Numbered from the stretch's first letter, positions 28,510 to 37,487 are shown. The stretch is 64,000 nt of DNA from Nonomuraea glycinis (GCF_014646515.1 NZ_BMNK01000006.1:62001-126000); one strand, 5' to 3'. Numbers and translations: made by a program. The notes: generated from the letters alone by a model not told the origin.

Positions 28510-28658
28510 GAAGGGACGAAGCCGGTGGGGCTCCGCGGTACCACCCTTCTTGGCCTCGGGTGAGGCCCTCTCCATTAGAGGTGCGGCCGGGTCTAGTGAG
28601 CTCGATGCGAGCCGTTCTTCCGGCGGCTCCGGGGTGATGCCCCTCGTCGGAGGGCCCC
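28510..28658 (-). promoter_or_regulatory. ileS T-box riboswitch, ultrashort Stem I type
   Basis: The T-box TGGTACCGCGG lies at 28543-28533 on the minus strand, inside a complete antisequestrator: GAAGGG (28549-28544) pairs with CCCTTC (28515-28510), the T-box forms the bulge, and GCGGAGCC pairs with GGCTTCGT. Stem I is minimal: GGGG/CCCC (28658-28655 with 28634-28631) under a CCCTC-CGAC-GAGGG hairpin, with a one-sided loop GCATCA that presents the isoleucine codon ATC at 28638-28636. No T-run terminator precedes ileS, so control is probably at translation, as reported for other actinobacterial ileS leaders. Confidence 0.9.
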
Positions 28659-28761
28659 ATCAACGCCTTGCAGCTTCACACCATAACGCAGAGCGGCCCC
28701 GAGAGCTTCCACGAACGCGGGAATGGAGTCCGGTGAGGAGGAGTTAGCAGGGCGAGGCGGG

Positions 28762-28767
28762 ATAGTA
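28762..28767 (-). promoter_or_regulatory. Possible -10 for the ileS leader
   Basis: Minus-strand TACTAT at 28767-28762 fits TAnnnT and would start RNA about 28755, giving a ~295-base leader that includes the T-box. No matching -35 was found. Confidence 0.35.
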
Positions 28768-28866
28768 CAGGAGGGGTAATTCGTCCGGCGGGTCGTTTGC
28801 CATTCCGTTATCGGAGACCTAGGCTGCCCGCACGATTCAAGGGCCTTGATCAGCATGGAGGCAGCC

Positions 28867-29256
28867 ATGGTGGCAGTCACGCAGACCGCTACACCGTCGA
28901 TGTGGTCGAAGCAGGAGCTGGCCGAGGTACGCGGCACGCTGCAGAGCGAGGTCGAGGAGCTCAACGCGGACATTCTCCGTCACGAGTCCGAAATCGCTTC
29001 GGGAGACGTTACTCAGGGGGCCGGTGACGACCAGGCGGACGCCGGCGCCAAGACCTATGAGCGCGAACGTGAGATCGCCCTTACCCTGAATGCACGCGAC
29101 CTGGTCGCGCAGAACGAACGTGCGATCGCCAGGATCGACGCAGGGACTTATGGAGTGTGCGAATCGTGCCACAAGCCGATCGGCAAGGAGCGCCTTCAGG
29201 CGTTCCCGAGGGCGACGCTGTGCGTGGCCTGCAAGCAGAAGGAGGAGCGCCGGTAG
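28867..29256 (+). CDS. TraR/DksA-type C4 zinc finger protein
   Basis: 129 residues. An N-terminal coiled coil (about 8-85) is followed by GTYGVCESCHKPIG and LCVACKQKE, giving a C-x2-C...C-x2-C zinc finger. Similar to small DksA-like proteins that bind RNA polymerase; the acidic DksA coil tip is not obvious, so the exact role is unknown. ATG 28867 follows GGAGG by 5 bases; ATG 28855 and TTG 28846 in frame are weaker. The gene overlaps lspA by 37 bases in another frame. Confidence 0.9.
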   Translation: MVAVTQTATPSMWSKQELAEVRGTLQSEVEELNADILRHESEIASGDVTQGAGDDQADAGAKTYEREREIALTLNARDLVAQNERAIARIDAGTYGVCESCHKPIGKERLQAFPRATLCVACKQKEERR

Positions 29257-29807
29257 GCGGGCGGCGAGGCCGTCTCCTGGCCGTTCTCGCCTCGCTGGCG
29301 GCCGTTCTCTACGCGTCCGACGTGATCACCAAGACGGTGGCGCTGCGGACGCTGGAGGGCGAGCCGCCGCTGGTGCTGATCCCCGGGGTGCTGCAGTTCA
29401 GGCTGATCTTCAACTCGGGGGCCGCGTTCAGCATCGGCACCGGGATGACCTTCATCCTCACCCTCATCGCCGCCTGCGTGGTGGTCGCCATCATCCGGGC
29501 GGCGCGTAAGCTGGGGAGCCTGCCGTGGGCGATCACCCTGGGCATGCTGCTGGGCGGCGCGCTCGGCAACCTGACCGACAGGCTGCTGCGCTACCCGTCC
29601 GGCTTCGGCAGGTCCACACAGCTCCAGGGGCATGTGGTCGACTTCATCGAGGTGCTGCCCGGCAACTTCCCGGTGATCGACTACTTCCCGATCTTCAACA
29701 TCGCCGACTCGGCGATCGTGTGCGGCGGCATCCTCGCGGTCATCCTGGCCTGGCGCGGTTATCAGCTTGACGGGACGAGGGAGGGCAAGAGTGGCCGAGC
29801 AGCGTAG
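29220..29807 (+). CDS. lspA: Lipoprotein signal peptidase
   Basis: 195 residues, four membrane helices. Cleaves the signal peptide of diacylglyceryl-modified prolipoproteins. The two catalytic aspartates are D120 in GNLTDRL and D163 in FNIADSA; NSGAAF is also conserved. The start is inferred: GTG 29220 has GAGGG 7 bases upstream and gives a short Arg/Gly-rich cytoplasmic lead, but it lies inside the zinc finger gene. It overlaps the downstream pseudouridine synthase gene by 17 bases. Confidence 0.93.
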   Translation: MRGLQAEGGAPVGGRRGRLLAVLASLAAVLYASDVITKTVALRTLEGEPPLVLIPGVLQFRLIFNSGAAFSIGTGMTFILTLIAACVVVAIIRAARKLGSLPWAITLGMLLGGALGNLTDRLLRYPSGFGRSTQLQGHVVDFIEVLPGNFPVIDYFPIFNIADSAIVCGGILAVILAWRGYQLDGTREGKSGRAA

Positions 29808-30720
29808 TCTCCCCGTCCCCGACGGGCTGGAGGGCGAGCGGGTCGACGCCGCGCTGTCCAGACTGTTCGGGTTCTCGCGCACCCGCGCGGCCGAGCTGAT
29901 CGGCGCCGGTGAGGTGCTGGTCGACGGCAGGCAGCCGGCCAAGTCCGACCGGGTGCACGCGGGCGCCTGGCTCGACGTGACGCTCCCGCCTCCGGTGAGC
30001 ACCCCCATGCCGGTGGCCGAGCCGGTGCCGGGCATGAGCATCGTCTACGAGGACGACGACATCGTGGTGGTCAACAAGCCGATCGGCGTGGCCGCCCACC
30101 CGACCGTCGGCTGGACGGGCCCGACCGTGCTGGGCGGCCTGCTCGGCGCCGGGCACACGATCGCGACCAGCGGCGCGGCCGAGCGTCAGGGCATCGTGCA
30201 CCGGCTGGACGCCAACACCACCGGCGCGATGGCGGTGGCCAAGAGCGAGCACGCCTACTCCCACCTCAAGCGCGCCTTCAAGGAGCGCACCGTCGACAAG
30301 CGCTACCACGCGCTGGTCCAGGGGCATCCCGACCCGTTCCGGGGCACGGTGGACGCGCCGATCGACCGGCACCCGTCGGGTGACGGCAGGTGGGCGGTGG
30401 TCGCGGGCGGCAAGGCGTCGATCACCCACTACGACACGATCGAGGCGTTCCGGGCGGCCTCGCTGCTCGACATCAAGCTGGAGACCGGCCGCACCCACCA
30501 GATCCGGGTGCACATGTCCGCGCTGCGCCACCCGTGCGTGGGCGACATGATGTACGGCGCGGACCCGACGATCGCCGCCCGGCTGGGCGTCACCAGGCAG
30601 TGGCTGCACGCGGTCTCGCTCGGCTTCGAGCATCCCTCCACCGGCGAGTGGATCTCGTTCGGCACCGACTACCCGGAGGACCTGCAGAAGGCCCTGGACA
30701 CCGTACGCGCGGAGTCCTGA
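29791..30720 (+). CDS. RluA family 23S rRNA pseudouridine synthase (RluD-like)
   Basis: 309 residues. An N-terminal S4 RNA-binding domain (about 12-75) precedes the synthase core with VHRLDANTTGAM near 136-147; Asp140 is the catalytic residue. Position after lspA and domain order match RluD (23S positions 1911/1915/1917), but specificity among RluA paralogues cannot be fixed from motifs. GTG 29791 has GGAGGG about 7 bases upstream. Its stop lies 3 bases from that of the convergent kinase gene. Confidence 0.93.
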   Translation: MAEQRSLPVPDGLEGERVDAALSRLFGFSRTRAAELIGAGEVLVDGRQPAKSDRVHAGAWLDVTLPPPVSTPMPVAEPVPGMSIVYEDDDIVVVNKPIGVAAHPTVGWTGPTVLGGLLGAGHTIATSGAAERQGIVHRLDANTTGAMAVAKSEHAYSHLKRAFKERTVDKRYHALVQGHPDPFRGTVDAPIDRHPSGDGRWAVVAGGKASITHYDTIEAFRAASLLDIKLETGRTHQIRVHMSALRHPCVGDMMYGADPTIAARLGVTRQWLHAVSLGFEHPSTGEWISFGTDYPEDLQKALDTVRAES

Positions 30721-30723
30721 CCC

Positions 30724-32160
30724 TCAGGCCTTGTGCTTGCCGGCCTTCTTCGGCTTCTGGCCGGCGTTGTCACGGGCTTCCTGGCCATGACCCCGTCCCT
30801 GACCCCGTCCCTGGCCCTGCCCTCGGGCGTCGCCGTCGGCCGGGTCCACCTGGCCGGGGGTCTTCCCGCTGGACTCGTTCTCCGGGGTGCCACGAGGGGT
30901 GGCCCGTTCGGGCTTGGTGGGTGTCGGGTCGCCGGGCGTCTTGCGGGCGGACTTGGTGGGCTGGGGCCGGGTCTGCTTCGTGGACGGCTTGGTGGTGGTG
31001 CCCGGTTCGTCGGGGCGGGGTGAGTCGTACATCGTGCGGGGTGAGTCGTACGCGGTCGGGGGTGGGGTGTCCTGCCGGGCGCCGGTGCGCGACGGTGGCG
31101 GATGGCTCGTCTCGGGGGCCGCGCTGGGGGAGCTGGACGATCGCACCACCGCCGGTACGTGCGGCGGCGCGCTGGTCTCCGCAGGCCGGTGCGACCACCA
31201 GGCCGCGCCGCCGGTGACCAGCGCCACCATGACCGTGCCCGCGCCCAGCGCGAGCAGCGGCGGCCTGCGCCGGCCCGGCACGAGCGCGGGCCGGGCCTGG
31301 GTCGCGACCGGGATCGGCACCGGTCCGGTCGGCTCGGGTGCGCTGCCGGTGATGATCGCGGACAGCCGCCGCCGCGCCTCGTCCAGCGACATCCGCTCGG
31401 CGGGGTCCTTGCGCAGCAGGCCGAGCAGGATGGGACCGAGGACGCCCGCGCGGGCCAGCGGGGCCGGTTCGGCGTGCATGACCGCGCCCAGCGTGGCCAG
31501 CGCGTTCTCGCGGTGGAAGGGGGAGTGGCCCTCGACGGCCACGTAGAGCGTCACGCCCAGCGCCCACAGGTCCGAGGCGGGCTGGGCCTGCCCGCCCGCC
31601 GCCCGCTCCGGCGCCATGTAGGCCGGTGTGCCGAGGAGTATCCCCGTCCTGGTGACGGGGGCCTCGTCCTCGGTGGTGGCGATGCCGAAGTCGGTGAGCA
31701 CCGCCCGGCCGTCCTCGCCCAGCAGCACGTTGTCGGGCTTGACGTCCCGGTGCAGGACCCCCGCCGTGTGGGCCGCGCGCAGCGCCTCCAGCAGCTGCAG
31801 CCCGACGTGCGCGACCTCCACGGGGGCCATCGGCCCGTCGTCGCGCACCAGCTCGCCGAGCGTGCGGGAGCGGATGAGCTGCATGACGATCCACGGGTGG
31901 CCGTGCTCCTCCAGCACGTCGTACACGGCGGCGACGCAGGGGTGGGCGACCCGGCCGGCCGCCCTGGCCTCGCGGAAGGTCCGCACGGTGAAGATGTCGC
32001 GTTCCGGGCCGGTGAGATCGGGAGGCGGGAGGACCTCCTTGAGCGCCACGTCGCGGCCGAGCACCTCGTCGTACGCCTGCCACACGGTGCCCATGCCGCC
32101 CCGGCCGATCGTCTTCACCAAGCGGTATCGGCCTCCAACAATCCCCACAGAATCGGACAT
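30724..32160 (-). CDS. Membrane-anchored Ser/Thr protein kinase (kinase 1)
   Basis: 478 residues. The kinase domain (about 10-270) has GRGGMG, LKEV lysine, HRDVKPDN near 135, DFG and APE. One membrane helix near 295-315 is followed by ~150 residues of disordered Ser/Pro/Thr, then Gly/Gln/Arg repeats and a Lys-rich end; no folded sensor is visible. This Hanks-type kinase is the simplest of three in the run. ATG 32160 lies 9 bases after azlD, so it may be part of the same transcript. Confidence 0.92.
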   Translation of the reverse strand: MSDSVGIVGGRYRLVKTIGRGGMGTVWQAYDEVLGRDVALKEVLPPPDLTGPERDIFTVRTFREARAAGRVAHPCVAAVYDVLEEHGHPWIVMQLIRSRTLGELVRDDGPMAPVEVAHVGLQLLEALRAAHTAGVLHRDVKPDNVLLGEDGRAVLTDFGIATTEDEAPVTRTGILLGTPAYMAPERAAGGQAQPASDLWALGVTLYVAVEGHSPFHRENALATLGAVMHAEPAPLARAGVLGPILLGLLRKDPAERMSLDEARRRLSAIITGSAPEPTGPVPIPVATQARPALVPGRRRPPLLALGAGTVMVALVTGGAAWWSHRPAETSAPPHVPAVVRSSSSPSAAPETSHPPPSRTGARQDTPPPTAYDSPRTMYDSPRPDEPGTTTKPSTKQTRPQPTKSARKTPGDPTPTKPERATPRGTPENESSGKTPGQVDPADGDARGQGQGRGQGRGHGQEARDNAGQKPKKAGKHKA

Positions 32161-32169
32161 GCGGGGCGA

Positions 32170-32481
32170 CTACCCCAAAAGAACTCGGACAAGCGCGGTC
32201 GTGGCCGCGGCCGCGGCCAGGACGACCAGGAACGGAGCGCGCAGCAGCAACGCGATCACGGCGGCGGCCAGACCGCCGGCACGGGCCGGGTCGAAGGCGA
32301 GCGCGCCCTGATGGGTGAACATCTGGACGGCGATGAGCGCCGCCAGGAGCGTCACCGGCACCAGCTCGGCGAAGCGCCGCACCACGGGATGGTCGAGCAC
32401 CTGGCGAGGGGCGGCGAGCCCGGCCAGTTTGAGCGCGTAACAGCCGGCGCAGACCGCCGCGATGGCCCACCAGAGCGTCAT
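32170..32481 (-). CDS. azlD: AzlD-type branched-chain amino acid exporter small subunit
   Basis: 103 residues, about three to four membrane helices, with the AzlD-type segment RRFAELVPVTLLAAL. AzlCD pairs export branched-chain amino acids or analogues. ATG 32481 overlaps the azlC stop (ATGA), as is typical of the pair. Confidence 0.87.
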   Translation of the reverse strand: MTLWWAIAAVCAGCYALKLAGLAAPRQVLDHPVVRRFAELVPVTLLAALIAVQMFTHQGALAFDPARAGGLAAAVIALLLRAPFLVVLAAAAATTALVRVLLG

Positions 32482-33140
32482 CGGACCAGCACCACCAGCA
32501 CGGCCAGGGCCGACAGCAGCACGGGCACCCCCGGCGGGAAGAACGGGGTGGCCAGCAGCGCGATGGCCATGCCGCCCACGGCCAGCCGGCGCAGCTCGGC
32601 GCTGGCCGCCAGCCGCGGCCACAGGATGGCCAGGAACGTCGCGGGCCCCACCACGTCCAGCCCCAGCATGGCGGGGTCACCGAGCGCGGAGGTGCCCAGC
32701 GCGCCGGCGAGCGTGGTGAGGTTCCAGGTGATGTAGATGGTGGCGAACGTGGTCGTGAACCCGGCCCGCGCCGCCGCCGGGGTCGGCTGGGCGAGCGCCA
32801 CGGCGGTGGTCTCGTCGATCACGCCGTGCGCGGCCACCAGCCTGCGCGGCCCGCGCACCCGCAGCACATCGGCCATCCGCAGGCCGTACAGCGTGTTGCG
32901 GCCGCCGAGCAGCAGCGCGCCGGAGGCGGCGGAGAGCAGGTCGCCGCCCGCGCCGACCGCGCCGGTGAGCGCGAACTGCGAGGCGCCGGTGAAGGCCAGC
33001 AGGCTCAGCACGCACGCCTGCGGCACGCTCAGTCCCGCGGTGACGGCCGCGGCGCCGAAGGCGACCCCGGACAGCCCCACGGCCAGCCCCACGCCCAGGC
33101 CGTCCCTGATGGCGGCGGAACGATGTGTCGTCTGGTCCAT
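32478..33140 (-). CDS. azlC: AzlC family amino acid exporter large subunit
   Basis: 220 residues, about six membrane helices; signature segments AAAVTAGLSVPQACVLSLL and FTGASQFALTGAVGAGG are typical of AzlC. Together with AzlD it should form a two-component exporter. It follows the AraC-type regulator by 28 bases; AraC/Lrp regulators are common neighbours of azlCD, so local control is likely. Confidence 0.92.
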   Translation of the reverse strand: MDQTTHRSAAIRDGLGVGLAVGLSGVAFGAAAVTAGLSVPQACVLSLLAFTGASQFALTGAVGAGGDLLSAASGALLLGGRNTLYGLRMADVLRVRGPRRLVAAHGVIDETTAVALAQPTPAAARAGFTTTFATIYITWNLTTLAGALGTSALGDPAMLGLDVVGPATFLAILWPRLAASAELRRLAVGGMAIALLATPFFPPGVPVLLSALAVLVVLVR

Positions 33141-33168
33141 GGAAACCGAGGATATGTGCAGGTCAGGA

Positions 33169-33999
33169 CTATTTCTTGTACGTTTCTGCGGCTCGTTGGT
33201 AGGCGGCCGGAGGGACGCCGACGACGCGCTTGAAGTGGCGGCTCAGGTGCGCCTGATCGGTGAAGCCCACCTCGGCGGCCACCCGCGCCGGCCGTACCCC
33301 CGACCGCAGGAGGTGGCGGGCCCGCCGCACCCGCAGCGAGTTCAGGTAGGCGTGCGGCGGCAGGCCGGTCGCCTCCTTGAACGCGCGCAGCAGCGGGAAC
33401 GGCCTGGCCCCGACGACCCGCGCCAGATCCTCCAGCGTCGGCGGGTCCACCAGGCGCTCGTGCAGCACGTCCAGCGCCGCGCGCACCGCTCGCGCGCCCT
33501 CGGGGGCGAGCCCCACGGCGGGCCGCGGCGTGGCGTGGCGGGTCAGCAGCCGCGCGAACAGCGTCCGCGTCATCGTGGAGGCGGTCAGGTCGTCGCCGCG
33601 CTCGGTCGCCTGGTGCGCGCGGTCCATCAGCGCCGCCACCGCCGGGTCGCGCACCACCTGCTCGGGGAAGTGCGGGGTGCCGTAGGTCAGGCCGAGCTCG
33701 GTCGCGATCTCACCGATCGCCGCCACGGACGGATAGAGCATGCGGTACGCCCAGCCGCCCGCGGTGCCCGCCTGGCCGGTGTGCGCCGCGTCGGGGTTGA
33801 CCAGCACCACCTCGCCCGCGCCCGCCCGGTGTGTGCTGCCGCGGTAGTCGAACTCCTCCACACCGGCGATGATGACGCCGATGGCGTAGCCGTCGTGCAC
33901 GTGCCGGGAGAAGCGGTGGGTGACGTAGCGGGCTTTGAGCAGGTCGACCTCCGGCACCGCCGGGTGCCGCCAGAAGCGGGCCCGCTCCGCCTCGCTCAC
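33169..33999 (-). CDS. AraC family transcriptional regulator
   Basis: 276 residues: an N-terminal cupin-like arm (FSRHVHDGYAIGVI, then PDAAHTGQ; about 30-110) and a C-terminal pair of helix-turn-helix motifs (VRPARVAAEVGFTDQAHLSR). Probably controls azlCD directly downstream in response to an amino acid or drug; inference from position. GTG 33999 overlaps the kinase 2 stop by GTGA, which puts it in one coupled unit with the kinases. Confidence 0.92.
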   Translation of the reverse strand: MSEAERARFWRHPAVPEVDLLKARYVTHRFSRHVHDGYAIGVIIAGVEEFDYRGSTHRAGAGEVVLVNPDAAHTGQAGTAGGWAYRMLYPSVAAIGEIATELGLTYGTPHFPEQVVRDPAVAALMDRAHQATERGDDLTASTMTRTLFARLLTRHATPRPAVGLAPEGARAVRAALDVLHERLVDPPTLEDLARVVGARPFPLLRAFKEATGLPPHAYLNSLRVRRARHLLRSGVRPARVAAEVGFTDQAHLSRHFKRVVGVPPAAYQRAAETYKK

Positions 34000-35534
34000 G
34001 GCGTCCCGGCCCCCGGACGGAAGGCGGCGACGAAGCTGTCGAAGTAGTGCCGGTCCTGTTTCCAGCGGGACTGGGTCGTCTCCCAGTAGAGGGCGAAGGG
34101 GCGGCCGTCGGCGGTGCGCAGGCCCCGGTTGATCACATGGATGGTCTCGCCCTCGCGCACCCTGGTGAACTCCCAGTCGGCCGCGGGCCGGCCGAGATAG
34201 CGGACCGGGCGGATGCCGATCCGGAGGTAGCCCTTGAACCCGCCGTCGCGGATGATCTCCTGCTCCAGCGCCTCCCAGTGCCGCACGGCACTGGTCCACG
34301 GCTGGTCCGGGACGGTCCATTCGATGATCATCAGGCCGGTGGTGCCGGGGCCTGACAGGGTGACGCTGTCCCTGGTGGCGTGCTTGGTGGCGCGCCAGCC
34401 GGGCGGCAGGGCGGTGGTGAAGCCGCCGTCGGTGTTCCGGTACGAGCGCCAGCCGTCCGGCGGCTCCTGAGCGGGCTCCTGGGTCTTGGCGGGGGTCTTG
34501 GTGGGAGTTTCGATGGGAGCTTTGGTGGGAGTTTCGGTCGGCTCTGTCGTGGACGGCGCGGGGGTCGTCGTGGCCGGGCCGGCGATCTCCGTCTGCGGCG
34601 GGGACAGCGCCCAGGTGGCGACCAGCGCGCCGCCCGCGCCCAGCACCGCCACGACCACGGCGGCCGCGACCATCATGACGCGGCGCCGGCCGGGCGGGCG
34701 CGACACGGGGATGGGCATCGTGCCGTCCTGCGGGGCGGCGGCCCTGGCCAGCAGCTCGGCCGCCTGCGCGGCGGGCATCCGGGTGGCCGGGTCGCGCCGC
34801 AGCAGCCCGACGATCACCGGCGAGAGGCTCCCCGCCCTGCGCGGCGGCTCCAGCGGGTCGCGCAGCACCGCCGCCACCGTGGCCGCCCAGGAGTCCCTGC
34901 GGAACGGCGGCGCGCCCTCGGCCGCCGCGTAGAGCGTCGCGCCCAGCGACCACAGGTCCGCCTCGGGCCTGGCCGGCTCGCCGTTCAGCCGCTCGGGCGG
35001 CATGTAGGCGGGGGTGCCCACCAGGCCGCCGGTCGCCGTCAGGCCGGCCTCGGCCTCCAGCGAGGCGATGCCGAAGTCGGTCAGCACCACCCGGCCGTCG
35101 TCGGCCAGCAGCACGTTCTCGGGCTTGACGTCGCGGTGCAGCACCCCGGTGGCGTGCGCGGCCCGCAGCGCGTCGAGCACCCGCGCGCCGATCGCCGCCA
35201 CCTGCGGCACCGCCAGCGGCCCGCCGTCGCGGATCACCTCGGCCAGCGACCGGGAGCGGACGAGCTGCATGACGATCCACGGGCGCCCGTCCTCCTCGAC
35301 GACGTCGTGGATGACGATCACCGAGGGGTGGTCGAGGCGGCCCGCGGCCCGCGCCTCCCTGATGGTCCTGCTGTTGAGCTCGGCCCGCTGCTTGTCGCCC
35401 ACCCCGGTGTAGCGGACCTCCTTGACCGCCACCAGCCGGTCGAGCAGCTCGTCGTGGGCACGCCAGACCACGCCCATACCGCCTTCACCGAGTGGCTCGA
35501 TGAGGCGGTAGCGGCCCGCGACCTGTCTGTCCAC
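33996..35534 (-). CDS. Membrane-anchored Ser/Thr protein kinase (kinase 2) with extracellular sensor domain
   Basis: 512 residues. Kinase domain about 5-265 with GEGGMG, VKEV, HRDVKPEN near 128, DFG and PPE in place of APE. Membrane helix near 285-308, Thr/Pro linker, then a ~150-residue folded extracellular domain rich in Trp/Tyr/Gly (from DGWRSYRNTDGGFTTALPPG). The end of that domain matches kinase 3 (Trp-x-Phe-Thr, NRG, Arg-Trp-Lys, Phe-x-Ala-Phe). GTG 35534 lies 6 bases from the kinase 3 stop. Confidence 0.93.
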   Translation of the reverse strand: MDRQVAGRYRLIEPLGEGGMGVVWRAHDELLDRLVAVKEVRYTGVGDKQRAELNSRTIREARAAGRLDHPSVIVIHDVVEEDGRPWIVMQLVRSRSLAEVIRDGGPLAVPQVAAIGARVLDALRAAHATGVLHRDVKPENVLLADDGRVVLTDFGIASLEAEAGLTATGGLVGTPAYMPPERLNGEPARPEADLWSLGATLYAAAEGAPPFRRDSWAATVAAVLRDPLEPPRRAGSLSPVIVGLLRRDPATRMPAAQAAELLARAAAPQDGTMPIPVSRPPGRRRVMMVAAAVVVAVLGAGGALVATWALSPPQTEIAGPATTTPAPSTTEPTETPTKAPIETPTKTPAKTQEPAQEPPDGWRSYRNTDGGFTTALPPGWRATKHATRDSVTLSGPGTTGLMIIEWTVPDQPWTSAVRHWEALEQEIIRDGGFKGYLRIGIRPVRYLGRPAADWEFTRVREGETIHVINRGLRTADGRPFALYWETTQSRWKQDRHYFDSFVAAFRPGAGTP

Positions 35535-35540
35535 GCGCGC

Positions 35541-37298
35541 CTACCGGTCGGGCTTGAAGGTCGCGCAGAAGGTCTCGAAGAAGTGGTAGTCCTTCTTCCA
35601 CCTGCTGTTGAGGTTGTGCCAGTAGATGGAGTATCCGCGGCCGTTGTCCGTGATGAACCCCCGGTTGCGGACCCTGGTCGGGCCCGTGTTGGTGTTCCAG
35701 GTGAAGTCCCAGTCGGCGGCGGCCTTCTGGAAGTCGACCTTCTTGATGTCGAGCAACTGGTAGCCGCCGAAGCCGTACTTGGCGGACTTCTCCTGCTTCT
35801 TCCAGTCCGCTAGCGGGTCGGAGCCGGGGTTCGACGCCCGGTCGACCGCCATGAACGCGTTGGAGCCCGCGCCGGGCCCACGGAAGAAGACCTGGCTGCC
35901 CTCGCGTTTGTACTCGTCCCAGCCCTTCGGCAGCCCGATGGTGAAGTCGAGCTTCTTGTCCTTGTAGAGCTTCCAGCCGGCCGGCAGGGCGGCCTCCGTC
36001 GCCTTCGGCTCCGTGGGAGTCAGGGTGTCGGTGGGCGTCGCGGTCGGTGACGGGGTGGGCTCGGCGCTGGGCGTCGCCGACGATGGCGGCGGCGCCGAGG
36101 CGCCGGACGAGGGCTGCGACGTGCCTGTACTGACCGCCAGCGAGCGCGGGTCGGCGGTGGGATCGTCGCCCGGGGCCGCGCGCAGCCCGAGATAGCCGCC
36201 GACGGCGGCCACCAGCACCACCGCGGCGACCGCGGCGATGACCGGCACCGCCTGCCGCCGGCCGGAGCCGCTCAGCTCGGTCTCCTGGTAGTCCCCTGGG
36301 AGCGGTGGCTCCTGGGTCGCGGGCTGGAGTCTGGCTCCCGTCTCCGGCAAGGGGGAGACGGGCAGGGCGCTCGGGACGGGCGCTAGGTCGGGGTCCGTCG
36401 GCATGTCGTCCTCGACCGCCGGCTGCACCATGGTCGCCGGCGCCCGGGACTCCTGGAGGAGCGGTGCCCGGTCGGCGGAGTAGGAGATGACCCGGCGCAG
36501 GGCCTGCGCCGTCTCCTCGTACGACAGGCGCTGGACCGGCTCCTTGGCCAGCAGGCCGGCGATCACCGAGGCCAGCGGTCCCGCGTGGGTGGCGGGGTCC
36601 GGCTCGTCCGTCAGCACGGCGTGCATGGTCGCCAGGGCCATCCCGCGCTCGTGCGGGGAGCGGCCCTCGACGGCCGTGTAGAGCGTGGCGCCCAGCGACC
36701 ACAGGTCCGACTCGCGGCGTGCGGGCAGCCCCTTGAGCCGCTCCGGCGCGATGAACGCCGGAGTGCCCGCCAGGCCGGTCACCGTCAGCTGCGTCTCGGT
36801 CTCCAGGGTGGCGATGCCGAAGTCGGTCAGCACCACCCGGCCGTCGTCGGCCAGCAGCACGTTCTCAGGTTTGACATCGCGGTGCAGCACGCCCGACTCG
36901 TGCGCGCGCTGCAACGCGTCGAGCACGGCCAGCCCGATCTTGGCCACCTTTCGTGGCGGTAGTGGCCCATCCTGCTTGATCACCGTTCCCAGGGAACGTG
37001 ACTCGACGAGCTGCATGACGATCCAGGGACGGTCGTCCTCTTCGATCACGTCGTGTACGACGATCACGTTGGGGTGCTCGAACCTGGCCGCCGCCCTCGC
37101 CTCACGCATCGTGCGCCGATTCAGCAGCTGCACTTCGTCACCCAGAGCGGCGGCATAGCGGACTTCCTTGACCGCGACAGTGCGATCAAGGAGCTCGTCA
37201 TGGGCGCGCCAAACAATGCCCATGCCACCCTTGCCAATGGGTTCCTGCAGCTGGTAACGACCGGCGATGCGGCGTCCGTCCGGCTTGCGATCCGACAT
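35541..37298 (-). CDS. Membrane-anchored Ser/Thr protein kinase (kinase 3) with extracellular sensor domain
   Basis: 585 residues. Kinase domain about 15-275 with GKGGMG, VKEV, HRDVKPEN near 138, DFG and APE. A juxtamembrane Pro-rich segment, one helix near 355-378, a Ser/Thr/Pro linker and a C-terminal extracellular domain (from AGWKLYKDKKLDFTIGLPKG) follow. ATG 37298 has GAGG 6 bases upstream; TTG 37310 is an in-frame alternative. It leads a minus-strand run of six genes. Kinase regions 2 and 3 look like tandem duplicates. Confidence 0.93.
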   Translation of the reverse strand: MSDRKPDGRRIAGRYQLQEPIGKGGMGIVWRAHDELLDRTVAVKEVRYAAALGDEVQLLNRRTMREARAAARFEHPNVIVVHDVIEEDDRPWIVMQLVESRSLGTVIKQDGPLPPRKVAKIGLAVLDALQRAHESGVLHRDVKPENVLLADDGRVVLTDFGIATLETETQLTVTGLAGTPAFIAPERLKGLPARRESDLWSLGATLYTAVEGRSPHERGMALATMHAVLTDEPDPATHAGPLASVIAGLLAKEPVQRLSYEETAQALRRVISYSADRAPLLQESRAPATMVQPAVEDDMPTDPDLAPVPSALPVSPLPETGARLQPATQEPPLPGDYQETELSGSGRRQAVPVIAAVAAVVLVAAVGGYLGLRAAPGDDPTADPRSLAVSTGTSQPSSGASAPPPSSATPSAEPTPSPTATPTDTLTPTEPKATEAALPAGWKLYKDKKLDFTIGLPKGWDEYKREGSQVFFRGPGAGSNAFMAVDRASNPGSDPLADWKKQEKSAKYGFGGYQLLDIKKVDFQKAAADWDFTWNTNTGPTRVRNRGFITDNGRGYSIYWHNLNSRWKKDYHFFETFCATFKPDR

Positions 37299-37430
37299 CA
37301 ACGGCCTCAAACCCTCCCTCTAGGCCAAGAAATACTCCCATAGCGAGGGATCAACGGCGACTCGCCGCAAGGACAGTCCATCATTCGGGAAGCGTGTCCA
37401 GCACGTGGAGGGCGGGTGTAAGGTGCAGAC

Positions 37431-37487
37431 ATGACTTGTCGCTACGTGTTTATCGAGCCGGCTCCGGGAGGGCCGGTCGTCCACTAG
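37431..37487 (+). CDS. 18-residue leader peptide with Tyr and Phe codons
   Basis: Short frame ATG 37431 to TAG 37485-37487, beginning M-T-C-R-Y-V-F-I-E-P. AAGGTG at 37420-37425 could be a ribosome site, or TAAGGT at 37419-37424 a -10 exactly 6 bases before the ATG, making it leaderless. It is followed 18 bases later by a strong intrinsic terminator and then a chorismate mutase fusion gene, so ribosome-mediated attenuation by aromatic amino acids is suggested. Only one Tyr and one Phe codon are present, fewer than in classical leaders. Confidence 0.55.
   Translation: MTCRYVFIEPAPGGPVVH

Noticed and set aside
26380..28563. Plus-strand open frame of 727 codons opposite ileS
   Set aside because: Antisense shadow; ileS signatures and T-box fix the coding strand.
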